Source: Microtetraspora sp. NBRC 16547 (GTDB taxonomy: Bacteria > Actinomycetota > Actinomycetes > Streptosporangiales > Streptosporangiaceae). From it: 64,000 bases of DNA. Both the position numbers and the translations under genes were made by a program. The notes under the pieces are model-generated. The model made no database searches. It had not been told where the DNA came from and saw only the letters and a program-made list of their open reading frames with translations. Shown in pieces: positions 44,070-53,242 of this stretch (positions within the stretch are counted from its first letter, which is position 1; the number at the start of each line of letters is the position of its first letter). The stretch lies in contig NZ_BSSE01000021.1 in the NCBI RefSeq assembly GCF_030268965.1, forward strand, positions 1 through 64,000, given 5' to 3'.

Positions 44070-44447
44070 GTGCTGCCGTCCGCGTCCCGCATGCGACGCG
44101 GTGACGAATTCGCCGACGCGATCCGGCGCGGGCAACGCGCCGGGCGCCCCACCCTGGTCGCCCACCTGAACGTGCGTGACAGCGAGGGGCCGCCGTTGGT
44201 GGGCTTTGTCGTGAGCAAGGCCATCGGTGACGCCGTGACCAGAAACCGGGTAAAGCGCAGGCTCAGACACCTGATGCGGACCCGACTCCACCGGCTCCCG
44301 CGAGGTAGCCTGCTTGTGGTACGCGCCAACCCAGCTTCCGCGTCCGCGCGGAGCGAGCACCTGGCCGCCGAACTCGACACCGCGCTCGATCGTTTACTCC
44401 GGCGGCGGGGGTCCGCGCCGCGGACCCTGACGGATGGACGGTCATGA
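44070..44447 (+). CDS. rnpA: ribonuclease P protein component
   Basis: 125 residues beginning [20 protein letters not shown], with the RnpA signature [20 protein letters not shown] (RNR box). It assists the RNA subunit in removing tRNA 5' leaders. GTG 44070. Its stop overlaps yidD (ATGA). Confidence 0.95.
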   Translation: MLPSASRMRRGDEFADAIRRGQRAGRPTLVAHLNVRDSEGPPLVGFVVSKAIGDAVTRNRVKRRLRHLMRTRLHRLPRGSLLVVRANPASASARSEHLAAELDTALDRLLRRRGSAPRTLTDGRS

Positions 44448-44752
44448 CAGTCGAGCAGTCGAGCCCCGAGCGATCGGACACCTCCGACGTGCGGCCCACC
44501 TTGGCCGCCCGTGTACTGCTCGGCCCGATCAGGTTCTACCGGGCGTTCATCAGCCCGGCGCTCGGGCCGCGATGCCGATTCGAGCCGTCCTGTAGCGCAT
44601 ATGGGCTGGAGGCCATCACCGTACACGGAGCAGTGCGCGGATCGTGGCTGACCATCAGGCGTATCGGGCGTTGCCACCCGTTCCATCCCGGAGGTTTCGA
44701 CCCGGTGCCCCCACCCCGAGGCCGGTCTCACGACACAACGCAAGGGAGCTAG
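44444..44752 (+). CDS. yidD: membrane protein insertion efficiency factor YidD
   Basis: 102 residues with the YidD core [32 protein letters not shown] and [11 protein letters not shown]. An amphipathic helix binds the inner membrane face and helps YidC insertion. ATG 44444 overlaps the rnpA stop by four bases. yidC begins four bases after its stop. Confidence 0.93.
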   Translation: MTVEQSSPERSDTSDVRPTLAARVLLGPIRFYRAFISPALGPRCRFEPSCSAYGLEAITVHGAVRGSWLTIRRIGRCHPFHPGGFDPVPPPRGRSHDTTQGS

Positions 44753-44756
44753 CTCG

Positions 44757-45710
44757 GTGGAGCTGTCATTCCTCAACTGGCTGTATACGGCCGTGGCGTG
44801 GGTGATCACCCATATCCACGCCGGTTACAGCATTTTCCTCTCCCCGAACAGCGGACTGACCTGGGCGCTGACCATCATCACGTTGACCGTGGCGATGCGG
44901 ATGCTCATCTTCCCTCTCTTCCTCAAGCAGATGCGCTCGTCGAGGAAGATGCAGGAGCTCGCTCCCAAGGTGCAGGAGCTGCGCAAGAAGTACAAGAACG
45001 ACAAGCAGCGCATGAACCAGGAGGTCATGCGCGTCTACCAGGAGGCGGGCGCCAACCCGCTGGGCGGCTGCCTGCCGATCGTGGCGCAGTTCCCGATCTT
45101 CATCTCCATGTTCACGGTGCTCCGGGCGATCGCCGAGGACCAGGCGAAGTTCGGCATGACCCAGGAGCTCGTGGACAGCGCGCGGCACGCGCACGTCTTC
45201 ATGGCGCCGCTTCCCGCCACGTTCTTCAGCAGCCCTGCCGAGATCGAGGCTCTGGGCGCCGACCCGATCATCACGAAGATCGTCCTCGCCTGTTTTGTGG
45301 CGATCAGCTCGCTCACCACGTTCCTCACGGTTCGTCAGAGCGTGACGCGGTCGATGGCGCAGATGCCCGACAACCCCATGGCGCAGCAGCAGAAGATCCT
45401 GATGTACATCTCGCCGCTGTTCGCCATCTTCAGCCTCAACTTCCAGCTCGGTCTGATCCTCTACTGGGTCACCACCAACGTCTGGACCCTCAGCCAGCAG
45501 CACTGGTTCTACAGCCGGCACCCCATGCCGGTCATCGACGCGAAGGGCAACGTGACGACGCCGGCCCCCTCCCACGGCATCTTCGGGAAGGTGCTCGGAA
45601 AGCCGAAGGTCGACACCTCGGAGTCCCCCGCCGCGCCGGAGCCTAAGATCGTCCGTCAGCAGCCGTCGCGGCAGTCGCGCAGCAAGCGGACCGGCAGCAA
45701 GAAGTCGTAG
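44757..45710 (+). CDS. yidC: membrane protein insertase YidC
   Basis: A 317-residue Oxa1/YidC insertase with about five transmembrane helices. It begins ELSFLNWLYTAVAWVITHIH, with the cytoplasmic hairpin MQELAPKVQELRKKYKNDKQ and the conserved NPLGGCLPIVAQFPIFISMF. The C-terminal tail is basic (RQQPSRQSRSKRTGSKK), ribosome-binding in type. GTG 44757. Actinobacterial short form without a large periplasmic domain. Confidence 0.96.
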   Translation: MELSFLNWLYTAVAWVITHIHAGYSIFLSPNSGLTWALTIITLTVAMRMLIFPLFLKQMRSSRKMQELAPKVQELRKKYKNDKQRMNQEVMRVYQEAGANPLGGCLPIVAQFPIFISMFTVLRAIAEDQAKFGMTQELVDSARHAHVFMAPLPATFFSSPAEIEALGADPIITKIVLACFVAISSLTTFLTVRQSVTRSMAQMPDNPMAQQQKILMYISPLFAIFSLNFQLGLILYWVTTNVWTLSQQHWFYSRHPMPVIDAKGNVTTPAPSHGIFGKVLGKPKVDTSESPAAPEPKIVRQQPSRQSRSKRTGSKKS

Positions 45711-45728
45711 GAGAAGGAGAAACCGGAC

Positions 45729-46223
45729 GTGACCGAAGCTGAGGAGAGCGTCAAGCCTGCTCCCGACCTCGCCGCCCTGGAACAGGAGGGTGAGATCGCG
45801 GCCGACTACATCGAGGGCCTGCTGGACATCGCTGACATCGACGGTGACATCGACATGGACGTCGAAGGCGACCGTGCCGTGGTGTCGGTGGTCGGTGTCA
45901 AGGGGAGCGATCTCGTCGGCTCCGGCGGCGAGGTGCTGGAGGCCCTTCAGGAGCTCACCCGCCTCGCGGTGCATCGCCAGACGGGCGAGCGGTCCCGGCT
46001 CATGCTCGACGTCGGCGGCTATCGGGAGCGCCGCAGGGCCGAGCTGACGAAGATCGGCGCCGCCGCCGCCGACGACGTGAAGCGCAGCGGAGAGCCCAAG
46101 GCGCTCCAGGCGATGACGCCGTTCGAGCGGAAGATCGTGCACGACGCGGTCGCCGCGGCCGGTCTGCGCAGCGAGTCCGAGGGCGAGGAGCCGCGGCGTT
46201 TCGTCGTCGTCCTTCCCGCGTAG
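45729..46223 (+). CDS. jag: Jag/KhpB RNA-binding protein
   Basis: 164 residues. Acidic N-terminus, then a KH domain (ADIDGDIDMDVEGDRAVVSV, LVGSGGEVLEALQELTRLAV) and a C-terminal R3H domain (LQAMTPFERKIVHDAVAAAG, SEGEEPRRFVVVLP). It lacks the long N-terminal Jag domain of Bacillus. It probably acts with KhpA on mRNA. Start GTG 45729. Confidence 0.92.
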   Translation: MTEAEESVKPAPDLAALEQEGEIAADYIEGLLDIADIDGDIDMDVEGDRAVVSVVGVKGSDLVGSGGEVLEALQELTRLAVHRQTGERSRLMLDVGGYRERRRAELTKIGAAAADDVKRSGEPKALQAMTPFERKIVHDAVAAAGLRSESEGEEPRRFVVVLPA

Positions 46224-46240
46224 TTCCGTTTTGTATCGAA

Positions 46241-46274
46241 GGCCGCCGATCCCTCCGAGGGTCGGCGGCCTTTT
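46241..46274 (+). terminator. terminator after jag
   Basis: GGCCGCCGA and TCGGCGGCC enclose TCCCTCCGAGGG, followed by TTTT. It ends the rpmH-jag transcript before rsmG. Confidence 0.9.
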
Positions 46275-46386
46275 CCGTACCCACTGGAAACGCGAGCCCT
46301 GCGTCCGGGAAACGGGAATGACCGCGGGGCTCGGCCGGAGCGGGGCGGCTACCCTTACCCCGAGAGCATCCATAGATGAGTGAGTG

Positions 46387-47076
46387 ATGACGGAAAGCAA
46401 CGAGCTGCCCGAGGCGCCCGCAGTGGCGCGCGAGGTGTTCACTGGTGAGGCATTGGGCAGGGCCGAGACGTTCGCGAAGCTGCTCGCGAGCGCCGGAGTG
46501 GTACGCGGACTGATCGGGCCACGTGAGGTTCCCCGAATCTGGGACCGCCACCTGCTCAACTGCGCGGTAGTGGCGGAGGCCGTCCCACAGGGGACACGAC
46601 TGGTGGACATCGGTTCCGGCGCCGGCCTCCCGGGTCTGGTCTTGGCTATCGTCCGTCCCGACATCACGGTGACGTTGCTCGAGCCGCTGCTGCGCCGGAC
46701 CACGTTCTTGGAGGAGTGCGTGGCGGCGTTGGAGCTGGACAACGTCGAGGTGCTGCGCGGCCGGGCCGAGGAGCTGGCGCGCAAGCGGATCTTCGACGTC
46801 GCGACCGCGCGCGCGGTGGCCCCGCTCGACCGTCTGCTTGCCTGGTCCATGCCATTGCTTGGCGAAGGTGGCGAGCTGCTCGCCATGAAGGGCGAGCGCG
46901 CGGCGGAGGAGCTCGACGCCGCCGGGCCGCAACTCAAGGCGTACGGAGCGCGTACCGCCGAGCTTGTGACGGTGGGGCACGGTAAAGTCGAGCCGCCCAC
47001 CACTCTCGTTCGTGTCGTCGCGGGCCGGTCCCCAGAGCGAAGTGGAAAGGGCGCGCGGCACCGACGAAAGAGGTGA
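46387..47076 (+). CDS. rsmG: 16S rRNA (guanine-N7) methyltransferase RsmG (GidB)
   Basis: A 229-residue SAM enzyme that methylates G527 of 16S rRNA. It shows LIGPREVPRIWDRHLLNCAV, SAM motif I LVDIGSGAGLPGLVLAIVRP and ATARAVAPLDRLLAWSMPLL. The C-terminus is basic. I take ATG 46387; GTG 46384 is next to it. It lies between jag and parA in the typical order. Confidence 0.95.
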   Translation: MTESNELPEAPAVAREVFTGEALGRAETFAKLLASAGVVRGLIGPREVPRIWDRHLLNCAVVAEAVPQGTRLVDIGSGAGLPGLVLAIVRPDITVTLLEPLLRRTTFLEECVAALELDNVEVLRGRAEELARKRIFDVATARAVAPLDRLLAWSMPLLGEGGELLAMKGERAAEELDAAGPQLKAYGARTAELVTVGHGKVEPPTTLVRVVAGRSPERSGKGARHRRKR

Positions 47077-47216
47077 AGGTCTTGGCGGGTGCGGCCGCAG
47101 GCCTGGGTTGGCCGGAGAATCACATCGCCGTACCCTTGGAGATCGCGTCGGTAGGTCGGCCATCGGGGGTCGGCTGGCCTTTTATCTCTGTTTCGCAGGG
47201 TGAAAGGACGACGACC

Positions 47217-48155
47217 GTGTCCCAGACCCCCCTTAATCCCGGCGATTCGCCGCTGGTACGAGAGGCACTGAGCTCTGTGGTTTCACGTGAAACAGCCACG
47301 GCCGCTCCTGCGGCTGCGCCTTCGGTTGGATACTCGACGCGGAACGAGGGGGAGTGGCCTCGCCCCTCGAAGTGCCGGGTGATGACCGTGGCGAACCAGA
47401 AGGGCGGCGTCGGAAAGACCACGACCACCGTCAATCTGGCCGCCGCACTGTCGATGCATGGTCAGCGCGTTCTTGTGGTGGACCTTGACCCGCAGGGCAA
47501 TGCGTCGACGGCATTGGCGACCGAACACCGGTCAGGCGTGCCTTCTGTTTATCAGGTCCTGGTGGACAATCTCCCGTTGGCGTCGATCGTGAAGCCGGTG
47601 CCGGAGATGCCCAACCTGTACTGCGCTCCGGCGACGCTGGACCTGGCCGGCGCTGAGATCGAACTGGTTCCGATGGTCGGTCGAGAGACCCGGTTGAAGC
47701 GGGCATTGAGCGCGTTCGACTCCATGGAGCTGGACTACATCCTGATCGATTGCCCGCCGTCGCTCGGCCTTCTCACGGTCAACGCCATGACGGCGGCGCA
47801 GGAAGTGCTGATCCCTATCCAGTGTGAGTACTACGCGCTTGAGGGACTCACCCAGCTATTGCAGAACGTCGAACTGGTGCGGGTTCACCTGAACCAGGAA
47901 CTGAGCGTCTCGACGATCCTCCTGACGATGTACGACGGCCGTACTCGGCTCGCTTCGCAGGTGGCGGAAGAGGTGCGGTCGCACTTCGGCGACACGGTAC
48001 TGAAAGCCGTCATCCCGAGAAGCGTCCGCGTCTCCGAGGCGCCCAGCTACAGCCAGTCGGTCATGACGTATGACCCCGGATCGAGCGGTGCCCTGGCGTA
48101 CAAGGAGGCCGCCCGCGAGATGGCCTACCGCGGCGCGGCCGTCGTGGAGGCGTAG
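47217..48155 (+). CDS. parA: chromosome partitioning ATPase ParA (Soj)
   Basis: A 312-residue ATPase. Deviant Walker A VANQKGGVGKTTTTVNLAAA, then VLVVDLDPQGNASTALATEH, DYILIDCPPSLGLLTVNAMT and VIPRSVRVSEAPSYSQSVMT. A long N-terminal extension of about 55 residues is typical of actinomycetes. A parS palindrome is embedded in this part (47279-47294). It starts at GTG 47217 after AAAGGA. It segregates ParB-parS complexes. Confidence 0.96.
   Translation: MSQTPLNPGDSPLVREALSSVVSRETATAAPAAAPSVGYSTRNEGEWPRPSKCRVMTVANQKGGVGKTTTTVNLAAALSMHGQRVLVVDLDPQGNASTALATEHRSGVPSVYQVLVDNLPLASIVKPVPEMPNLYCAPATLDLAGAEIELVPMVGRETRLKRALSAFDSMELDYILIDCPPSLGLLTVNAMTAAQEVLIPIQCEYYALEGLTQLLQNVELVRVHLNQELSVSTILLTMYDGRTRLASQVAEEVRSHFGDTVLKAVIPRSVRVSEAPSYSQSVMTYDPGSSGALAYKEAAREMAYRGAAVVEA
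47279..47294. promoter_or_regulatory. parS: parS site 1 (inside parA)
   Basis: GGTTTCACGTGAAACA, matching the parS consensus TGTTTCACGTGAAACA at 15 of 16. It is read through as coding sequence (VSRETA). Confidence 0.92.
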
Positions 48156-48317
48156 CGGGCTGCGCAAGCCCGGCGGGTTGCGGAAGATCAGTGGGTACGG
48201 AGGCGTAGCGGGTTGCGGGCGCTGAACGGGCCCGCGCAGCGGTAGCCTCTCGTGGTGGAGTGCCCGGCGACTCTGGATCGCTGGGCACTGTCTTTCGTGC
48301 GGTGTGAAGGAGCAGCG

Positions 48318-49271
48318 TTGTCTCAGCAGCGTCGGGGACTGGGCAAGGGCCTTGGGGCACTGATTCCCACCGGGCCGATCGTCGAGCCGACGATCGCCGC
48401 CGGTCCACCGGCGGAGCCGGCGGACTCCGGGCTGCGGCCGGTAGAAGGGGCCTACTTCCAGGAGATCTCCCTCAACGCCATCGTGCCCAACCCGCGCCAG
48501 CCGCGCGACGTGTTCGACGAGGAGCGCCTGGACGAGCTGGCGTCCTCCATCTCCGAGGTCGGGTTGCTCCAGCCGGTCGTCGTACGCGCTCTCGGAGACG
48601 GGCGCTTCGAGCTCGTGATGGGGGAGCGGCGGTGGCGCGCGTCCAAGCTCGCCGGTCTGGAGCAGATCCCCGCAATCGTGCGCAGCACCCAGGACGACGA
48701 GATGCTCCGCGAGGCGCTGATCGAGAACCTCCAGCGGGAACAGCTGAACGCGCTTGAAGAGGGCGCGGCGTATCGCCAGCTGCTCGATGACTTCGGGGCC
48801 ACGCACGAGGTCCTGGCGAAGAAGGTCGGCCGCTCCCGCTCGCACATCACGAACACCCTCCGGCTGCTGAACCTGCCGCCTAACGTCCAGCTACGGTTGG
48901 CGGCGGGGACGATCAGCGCCGGGCACGCCCGGGCGCTGCTGGCGCTGGACGACCCCGCCGCCCAGGAGCGGCTGGCGACCCGTATCGTTGCGGAGGGCCT
49001 CTCGGTCCGTACGGTGGAAGAGATCGTCGCCCTGGGCGAGGCCACCGCGGGTCCCGCTCCCCGCAAGCCCCGGGAGAAGAAGCCGACCGCGCCGGCGCTG
49101 AGCAATCTTGCGCGGGAGCTCTCCGACCATTTCGAGACTCGGGTGAAGGTGGACCTGGGGAGTCGCAAGGGCCGGATCGTTGTCGAGTTCTCCACGATCG
49201 ATGACCTGGAGCGGATCATCGGCACGATGGCACCTGAGGCCGTCAACAGCATGCGCGACGGCGAGGAATAG
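48318..49271 (+). CDS. parB: chromosome partitioning protein ParB
   Basis: A 317-residue CTPase-type ParB. It begins SQQRRGLGKGLGALIPTGPI. The N-terminal domain has ISLNAIVPNPRQPRDVFDEE and GERRWRASKLAGLEQIPAIV (ENLQREQLN follows), then an HTH (EVLAKKVGRSRSHITNTLRL) and a C-terminal dimer domain. TTG 48318 follows AAGGAGC. It binds parS at 47279, 49504 and 50572. MITE copy 2 lies seven bases after its stop. Confidence 0.96.
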   Translation: MSQQRRGLGKGLGALIPTGPIVEPTIAAGPPAEPADSGLRPVEGAYFQEISLNAIVPNPRQPRDVFDEERLDELASSISEVGLLQPVVVRALGDGRFELVMGERRWRASKLAGLEQIPAIVRSTQDDEMLREALIENLQREQLNALEEGAAYRQLLDDFGATHEVLAKKVGRSRSHITNTLRLLNLPPNVQLRLAAGTISAGHARALLALDDPAAQERLATRIVAEGLSVRTVEEIVALGEATAGPAPRKPREKKPTAPALSNLARELSDHFETRVKVDLGSRKGRIVVEFSTIDDLERIIGTMAPEAVNSMRDGEE

Positions 49272-49277
49272 ACGGAT

Positions 49278-49493
49278 CTAGTGCCCCAACCGGCAAGGTT
49301 TGCCCGGAAGGAGCGGTGTCCAGGGTGGTGCATCGCAAGGCGGAGGAGGAGGAGGTCGTAGCGGAGCCTACGGCCGACATTCCCGGGCCCCGCGGAAAGT
49401 CCGAGCTTGCGAGGAGTTTTCGTGGGTGGGGCGACAACGCGGAGAGGTGCCGTCCTGGGCGACGCGACGGGGCAAAGATTGGCGGGGCACTAG
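49278..49493. repeat. MITE-like element, copy 2
   Basis: 216 bases from CTAGTGCCCC to GGGGCACTAG, the counterpart of 25011-25227. It occupies the space between parB and parS 2. Confidence 0.85.
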
Positions 49494-49497
49494 TCAC

Positions 49498-49525
49498 ACA
49501 TCGTGTTTCACGTGAAACACGATGT
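49498..49525. promoter_or_regulatory. parS: parS site 2 with extended palindrome
   Basis: Consensus TGTTTCACGTGAAACA at 49504-49519. Six additional bases on each side are also complementary, so the whole 28 bp is a perfect palindrome. It begins four bases after MITE copy 2. Confidence 0.95.
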
Positions 49526-50571
49526 CGATATCTGCGGCTTTCGTTGTTGTCGGCGGTCCGGGAACTCTCTTCTCGATCGGTTTGGCATGAGCGCGATGAG
49601 CTGAAACGCGCGCTGGCGGTTCGTCGGGTGGCCTGCGGGTGGTTGCTGGGTTGTCTTTGGGTGCTACGTGGGGTGGCTGCTGCGGTGGGCGGCGGGATTG
49701 TAGGGGGAGCGGCCGGATGGCTGTCATCCCATAGGTGCTGTCCCACGTGTCGTCCATGAATGCCGCCGTCACTGTCATCCGCGGCTGGCGACTTGTGGCG
49801 GCCACTCGTGCCGCCGTTCATGGATGCCTGTCCATGGGGTCTCCATGGGTCGTTCTCCGTGGGGGTCTCCGTGGGGGTCTCCGTGGCTGATGTCCGTGGC
49901 TGATGTCCGTGGCTGGTGTCTGTGGCTGGTGTCTGTGGCTGGTGTCCGTAGGCGCTACGACGGGGGTTGTTCCGGCCGGCCGTGATAGCGGGCCACTCGT
50001 GATGCCGCTCTCGCGGCCATCGCGGGCGCGGTGGTACATGGCACGGTCTTACGCCGGCCTCCACAACCCCCGCCTCCGCGCCACGCTCTCCCGCCGCACC
50101 TCCCCCACAAACCCCCGCCTTCACAAGCCCCCGCCTCCGCGCCACGCTCTCCCGCTGCACCTCCCTCCACGCCACGTGAGCGAATGAAGCCGAACCCTCC
50201 AGTTGATGCGGCCACTACTGATTGAGCCTGCAGCGAGGCTCGCTGGATCCCCGGCATGGCCTTTTGCCGGCATGTGCTCAACACGAGCGCCATGTTGGCC
50301 GGGTCGTCGACCACCTCGCCGCACAGGAAGCCATCCCCACCGGCACCTTCTGGACAGAAGCCCTGATCGACTTCGGGCATCCCGTGCCATGGTGCTTCGC
50401 TATCGGACTGTCAGCCCTCTGCTGGGGCTTCGCTGCGATTCCCGCGTCGGAGGGGCGCCAACCGCTGACATCGCCGTGATCGGGATCAGGGGAGTGCGTG
50501 CGGACACATCGGCCGCGGGCCAGAGCGATGAATGCGAGCGATCTCGGCGCACTCCCACCGGTGGGGGGCGC
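49526..50571. other. gene-free repeat-rich stretch between parS 2 and parS 3
   Basis: About 1 kb with no supported gene. It contains short tandem repeats (two 12-bp GTGGGGGTCTCC units and five 13-bp CCGTGGCTGRTGT-like units, 49858-49945) and a 37-bp direct repeat (50067-50103 and 50128-50164, one mismatch). A frame on the plus strand from 50222 (LLPACAQHERHVGRVVDHLA) and others lack family resemblance. Confidence 0.55.
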
Positions 50572-50587
50572 GGTTTCACGTGAAACA
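50572..50587. promoter_or_regulatory. parS: parS site 3
   Basis: GGTTTCACGTGAAACA, same 15-of-16 match as parS 1, located 50 bases after the ddl stop side. Confidence 0.92.
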
Positions 50588-50636
50588 GGAGAGGGATCTG
50601 CCGGGGTGGATCCCTCTCCTGGCGAAGCGGCGGGTG

Positions 50637-51587
50637 TCAGCCGCGGCGGGCGGCCAGTTCGAGGAGCCCCTTGCAGAGCGTGCCGAGATCCCGGCCGGCG
50701 GCCTCCGCGGCCATCGGGAAAAGTGAGGTCTCGGTCATGCCGGGGGCGACGTTCACTTCAAGGAAGTAGGGGCGGCCGGTCTCGTCCACGATGAGGTCGG
50801 TACGGGAGACGTCCCGCAGGCCGAGCGCCGCATGCGCGGTCACCGCCATCGCGGCACACGCCTCGGTGTCCTCCGGCGACAGACGGGCCGGAGCGAAGAA
50901 CTCGGTGTGCCCGGCCGTGTAGCGAGCGGCGTAGTCGTACACGCCGCGGTCGGGCACGATTTCCACGGGTGGGAGCGCTACCGGCCCGTCACCGAGGTCC
51001 ACGACGGACACGGCGACCTCCACCCCGGCGATGTACTTCTCGATGAGCACGGTGTCGCCGTACGCGAAGCAGCCGACCATGGCGGCGGGGAGTTCCTCGG
51101 CCGAGCGCACGATGGAGGCGCCCAGGGCGGATCCGCCACGGGAGGGCTTCACGAACAGCGGGAGACCGAGCCGGTCCACGATGCGCGCGAGGACCGCCGT
51201 CGCGCCCAGGTCGTGGAAGGTCTCCTTGGGAAGGGAGACCGAGTCGGGCGTGTTCAGCCCCCAGGAACGGACGACCGCCTTGGCCGTCGGCTTGTCATAG
51301 GCGACGCGACAGGCATCGGGGGTGGCCCCGACGTACGGCACGTTGAGGAGTTCCAGCACGGTACGGATCGCTCCGTCCTCACCGGCTCCGCCGTGCAGCG
51401 TGACGAAGACGGCGTCCGGCGGGTCGGCGAGCACGGCAGGCACCAGCGTGGCGTCGGTGTCGCGGGTCTCGACGACCACTCCGGCCGCGCGCAGGACCTC
51501 GCTGACCCGGCGGCCGGAGCGGATGGAGACCTCTCGCTCGTACGAAAGGCCCCCCGCCAGCACCAGCACATGCGCCAAGTCATTCAT
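50637..51587 (-). CDS. ddl: D-alanine--D-alanine ligase family protein
   Basis: A 316-residue ATP-grasp ligase that joins D-Ala for peptidoglycan. N-terminal VLVLAGGLSYEREVSIRSGR, then PDAVFVTLHGGAGEDGAIRT, LPLFVKPSRGGSALGASIVR and YFLEVNVAPGMTETSLFPMA. The G-x-SxEREVS and FLEVN-x-x-PGMT motifs are catalytic. It is rather short compared with housekeeping Ddl, and many actinomycetes have a second ddl elsewhere, so this may be a paralogue. Confidence 0.9.
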   Translation of the reverse strand: MNDLAHVLVLAGGLSYEREVSIRSGRRVSEVLRAAGVVVETRDTDATLVPAVLADPPDAVFVTLHGGAGEDGAIRTVLELLNVPYVGATPDACRVAYDKPTAKAVVRSWGLNTPDSVSLPKETFHDLGATAVLARIVDRLGLPLFVKPSRGGSALGASIVRSAEELPAAMVGCFAYGDTVLIEKYIAGVEVAVSVVDLGDGPVALPPVEIVPDRGVYDYAARYTAGHTEFFAPARLSPEDTEACAAMAVTAHAALGLRDVSRTDLIVDETGRPYFLEVNVAPGMTETSLFPMAAEAAGRDLGTLCKGLLELAARRG

Positions 51588-51619
51588 AGGGAGAGGGCCT
51601 TTCTCACTTCAGGATTCCG

Positions 51620-51649
51620 GTACGGCCAGCCCGAACAGGCTAGCCGTAC
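51620..51649 (-). terminator. hairpin after the aminotransferase gene
   Basis: GTACGGC-C-AGCC and GGC-T-AGCCGTAC form a 12-bp stem with one wobble in the minus transcript and a six-base loop. There is no U tract. It lies eight bases beyond the aminotransferase stop and just before ddl. Confidence 0.5.
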
Positions 51650-51656
51650 GGGCACC

Positions 51657-52982
51657 TCAGGCGAGGTCCGGACCGGGCGTGTCGACTCCGGGGTGCTCGG
51701 GAACGGAGCCGGTGCCGAAGGTGTCGCGGAGTTGCAGCTCCTGCTCGATCACTCCGGCGAGCCGGCGCACGCCCTCACGGATGCGGTCGGGTTCGGGGTA
51801 GCAGTAGGACAGCCGCATGTGCTGCGCGCCGCCGCCGTCGGCGTAGAAACCGGTCCCGGGGACGAACGCGACGCGCTGGGCGACCGCGCGCGGCAGGATC
51901 GCCTTGGAGTTGAGCCCTTCGGGGAGGGTCATCCAGACGAAGAACCCGCCGGCGGGACGAGTCCACGAGCAGCCGGCGGGCATCAGCACCTCGAGTGCGC
52001 CGAGAAGGGCGTTGCGCCGCTCCCGGTACAGCTCGCGGAACGATTTGATCTGCTCGCGCCACGGCTGGGTGGCGAGATACTGGCCCACGGCGAGCTGGGT
52101 GAAGGTCGAGTGCGACAGCACCGCCGACTCCATCGCGAGGACCAGCTTCTCGCGGATCGCGTGCGGGGCGAGCGCCCAGCCCACCCGGAAGCCCGGGGCG
52201 AGGGTCTTGGAGAAGGAGCCGAGATAGACCACGCCGTCGGGGTCGTCGGCGCGCAGCGCGCGCAGCGGCTCGCCGTCGAAACCGAGCAGCCCATACGGAT
52301 TGTCCTCGACGACCAGAACGCCGGCTCGCTGGCAGATCTCCAGCACCTGCCTCCGACGGACCTCGTTGAGCGTGACGCCCGCCGGGTTCTGGAAGGTCGG
52401 GATGGTGTAGAGGAACTTGACGGGCTTACCCGCCGTGTGCAGCGCGTAGATGGTCTGCGCCAGCGACTCGGGGATGAGGCCCTGGTCGTCCATCGAGACG
52501 TGCACGACCTTGGCCTGGTAGGCGCTGAAGGTGCCGAGCGCCCCGACATAGGAGGGCCCCTCGGCGAGCACCACGTCACCGGGATCGATGAAGATCCGCG
52601 TGATCAGGTCGAGCGCCTGCTGGGAACCGACGGTGACGACGACGTCGTCCGCCCCGGCCTCGATGCCCTCCATCCGCATGACCTCGCAGATCTGCTCGCG
52701 CAGGTCCGGGTCACCCTGACCGGAGCCGTACTGGAGCGCGACCGGGCCGCGTCTGGCGACCAGATCGGCGACCAGCTCGCCGACCACGTCGAGGGGGAGA
52801 GCCGTGACGTACGGCATGCCGCCGGCGAGCGAGACCACCTCGGGTCTCGACGCGACGGCGAAGAGAGCTCGAACCTCGGAGGCGACCATCCCGGCAGCTC
52901 GTGCGGCGTACCGATCGACATAGGCGTCAATTCGCGACCCGTGGGGCGCGGTCGTCCGACCGTGATCGAGCTCGTGCGTCAC
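51657..52982 (-). CDS. PLP-dependent aminotransferase (class I/II, 2-aminoadipate-like)
   Basis: A 441-residue fold-type I transaminase. PLP lysine in VYLGSFSKTLAPGFRVGWAL, substrate and cofactor motifs YGSGQGDPDLREQICEVMRM, YTIPTFQNPAGVTL and VVEDNPYGLL. Such enzymes act on large amino acids (2-aminoadipate, aromatic or leucine-type) rather than aspartate. GTG 52982 follows GGAGG. An N-terminal stretch of 30 residues precedes the core. It is located next to ddl as in related genomes. Confidence 0.9.
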   Translation of the reverse strand: MTHELDHGRTTAPHGSRIDAYVDRYAARAAGMVASEVRALFAVASRPEVVSLAGGMPYVTALPLDVVGELVADLVARRGPVALQYGSGQGDPDLREQICEVMRMEGIEAGADDVVVTVGSQQALDLITRIFIDPGDVVLAEGPSYVGALGTFSAYQAKVVHVSMDDQGLIPESLAQTIYALHTAGKPVKFLYTIPTFQNPAGVTLNEVRRRQVLEICQRAGVLVVEDNPYGLLGFDGEPLRALRADDPDGVVYLGSFSKTLAPGFRVGWALAPHAIREKLVLAMESAVLSHSTFTQLAVGQYLATQPWREQIKSFRELYRERRNALLGALEVLMPAGCSWTRPAGGFFVWMTLPEGLNSKAILPRAVAQRVAFVPGTGFYADGGGAQHMRLSYCYPEPDRIREGVRRLAGVIEQELQLRDTFGTGSVPEHPGVDTPGPDLA

Positions 52983-53242
52983 GGTCCCACCTCCGTTCAC
53001 ATAGCCGAGAATCCAGCGTACGGCAGCGCGGCCGTCAGATCGCCGCCGGGTTGCTTCCCGGTGACGCCCAGCGAGGCCGATCATGCGGCGCGCGAGAGCG
53101 CGGGAATGCCTCGCCAGTACGGCGACCAAGCGGGTTCGCTGAGTTACGATGCCAGCGGAAGGCGCGATGGTCGTGTGGTATTCCGCACATCCGACGGCGT
53201 TTTCGGGGGCTCATGTACTCCTCTCGGGGATTGGGGCAACAC

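Noticed and set aside
49243-50175. 310-codon minus-strand frame crossing the MITE and the parS region
   Set aside because: It consists of repeat-derived Thr/Pro/Ser runs through MITE, parS and tandem repeats; no domain and no good start.
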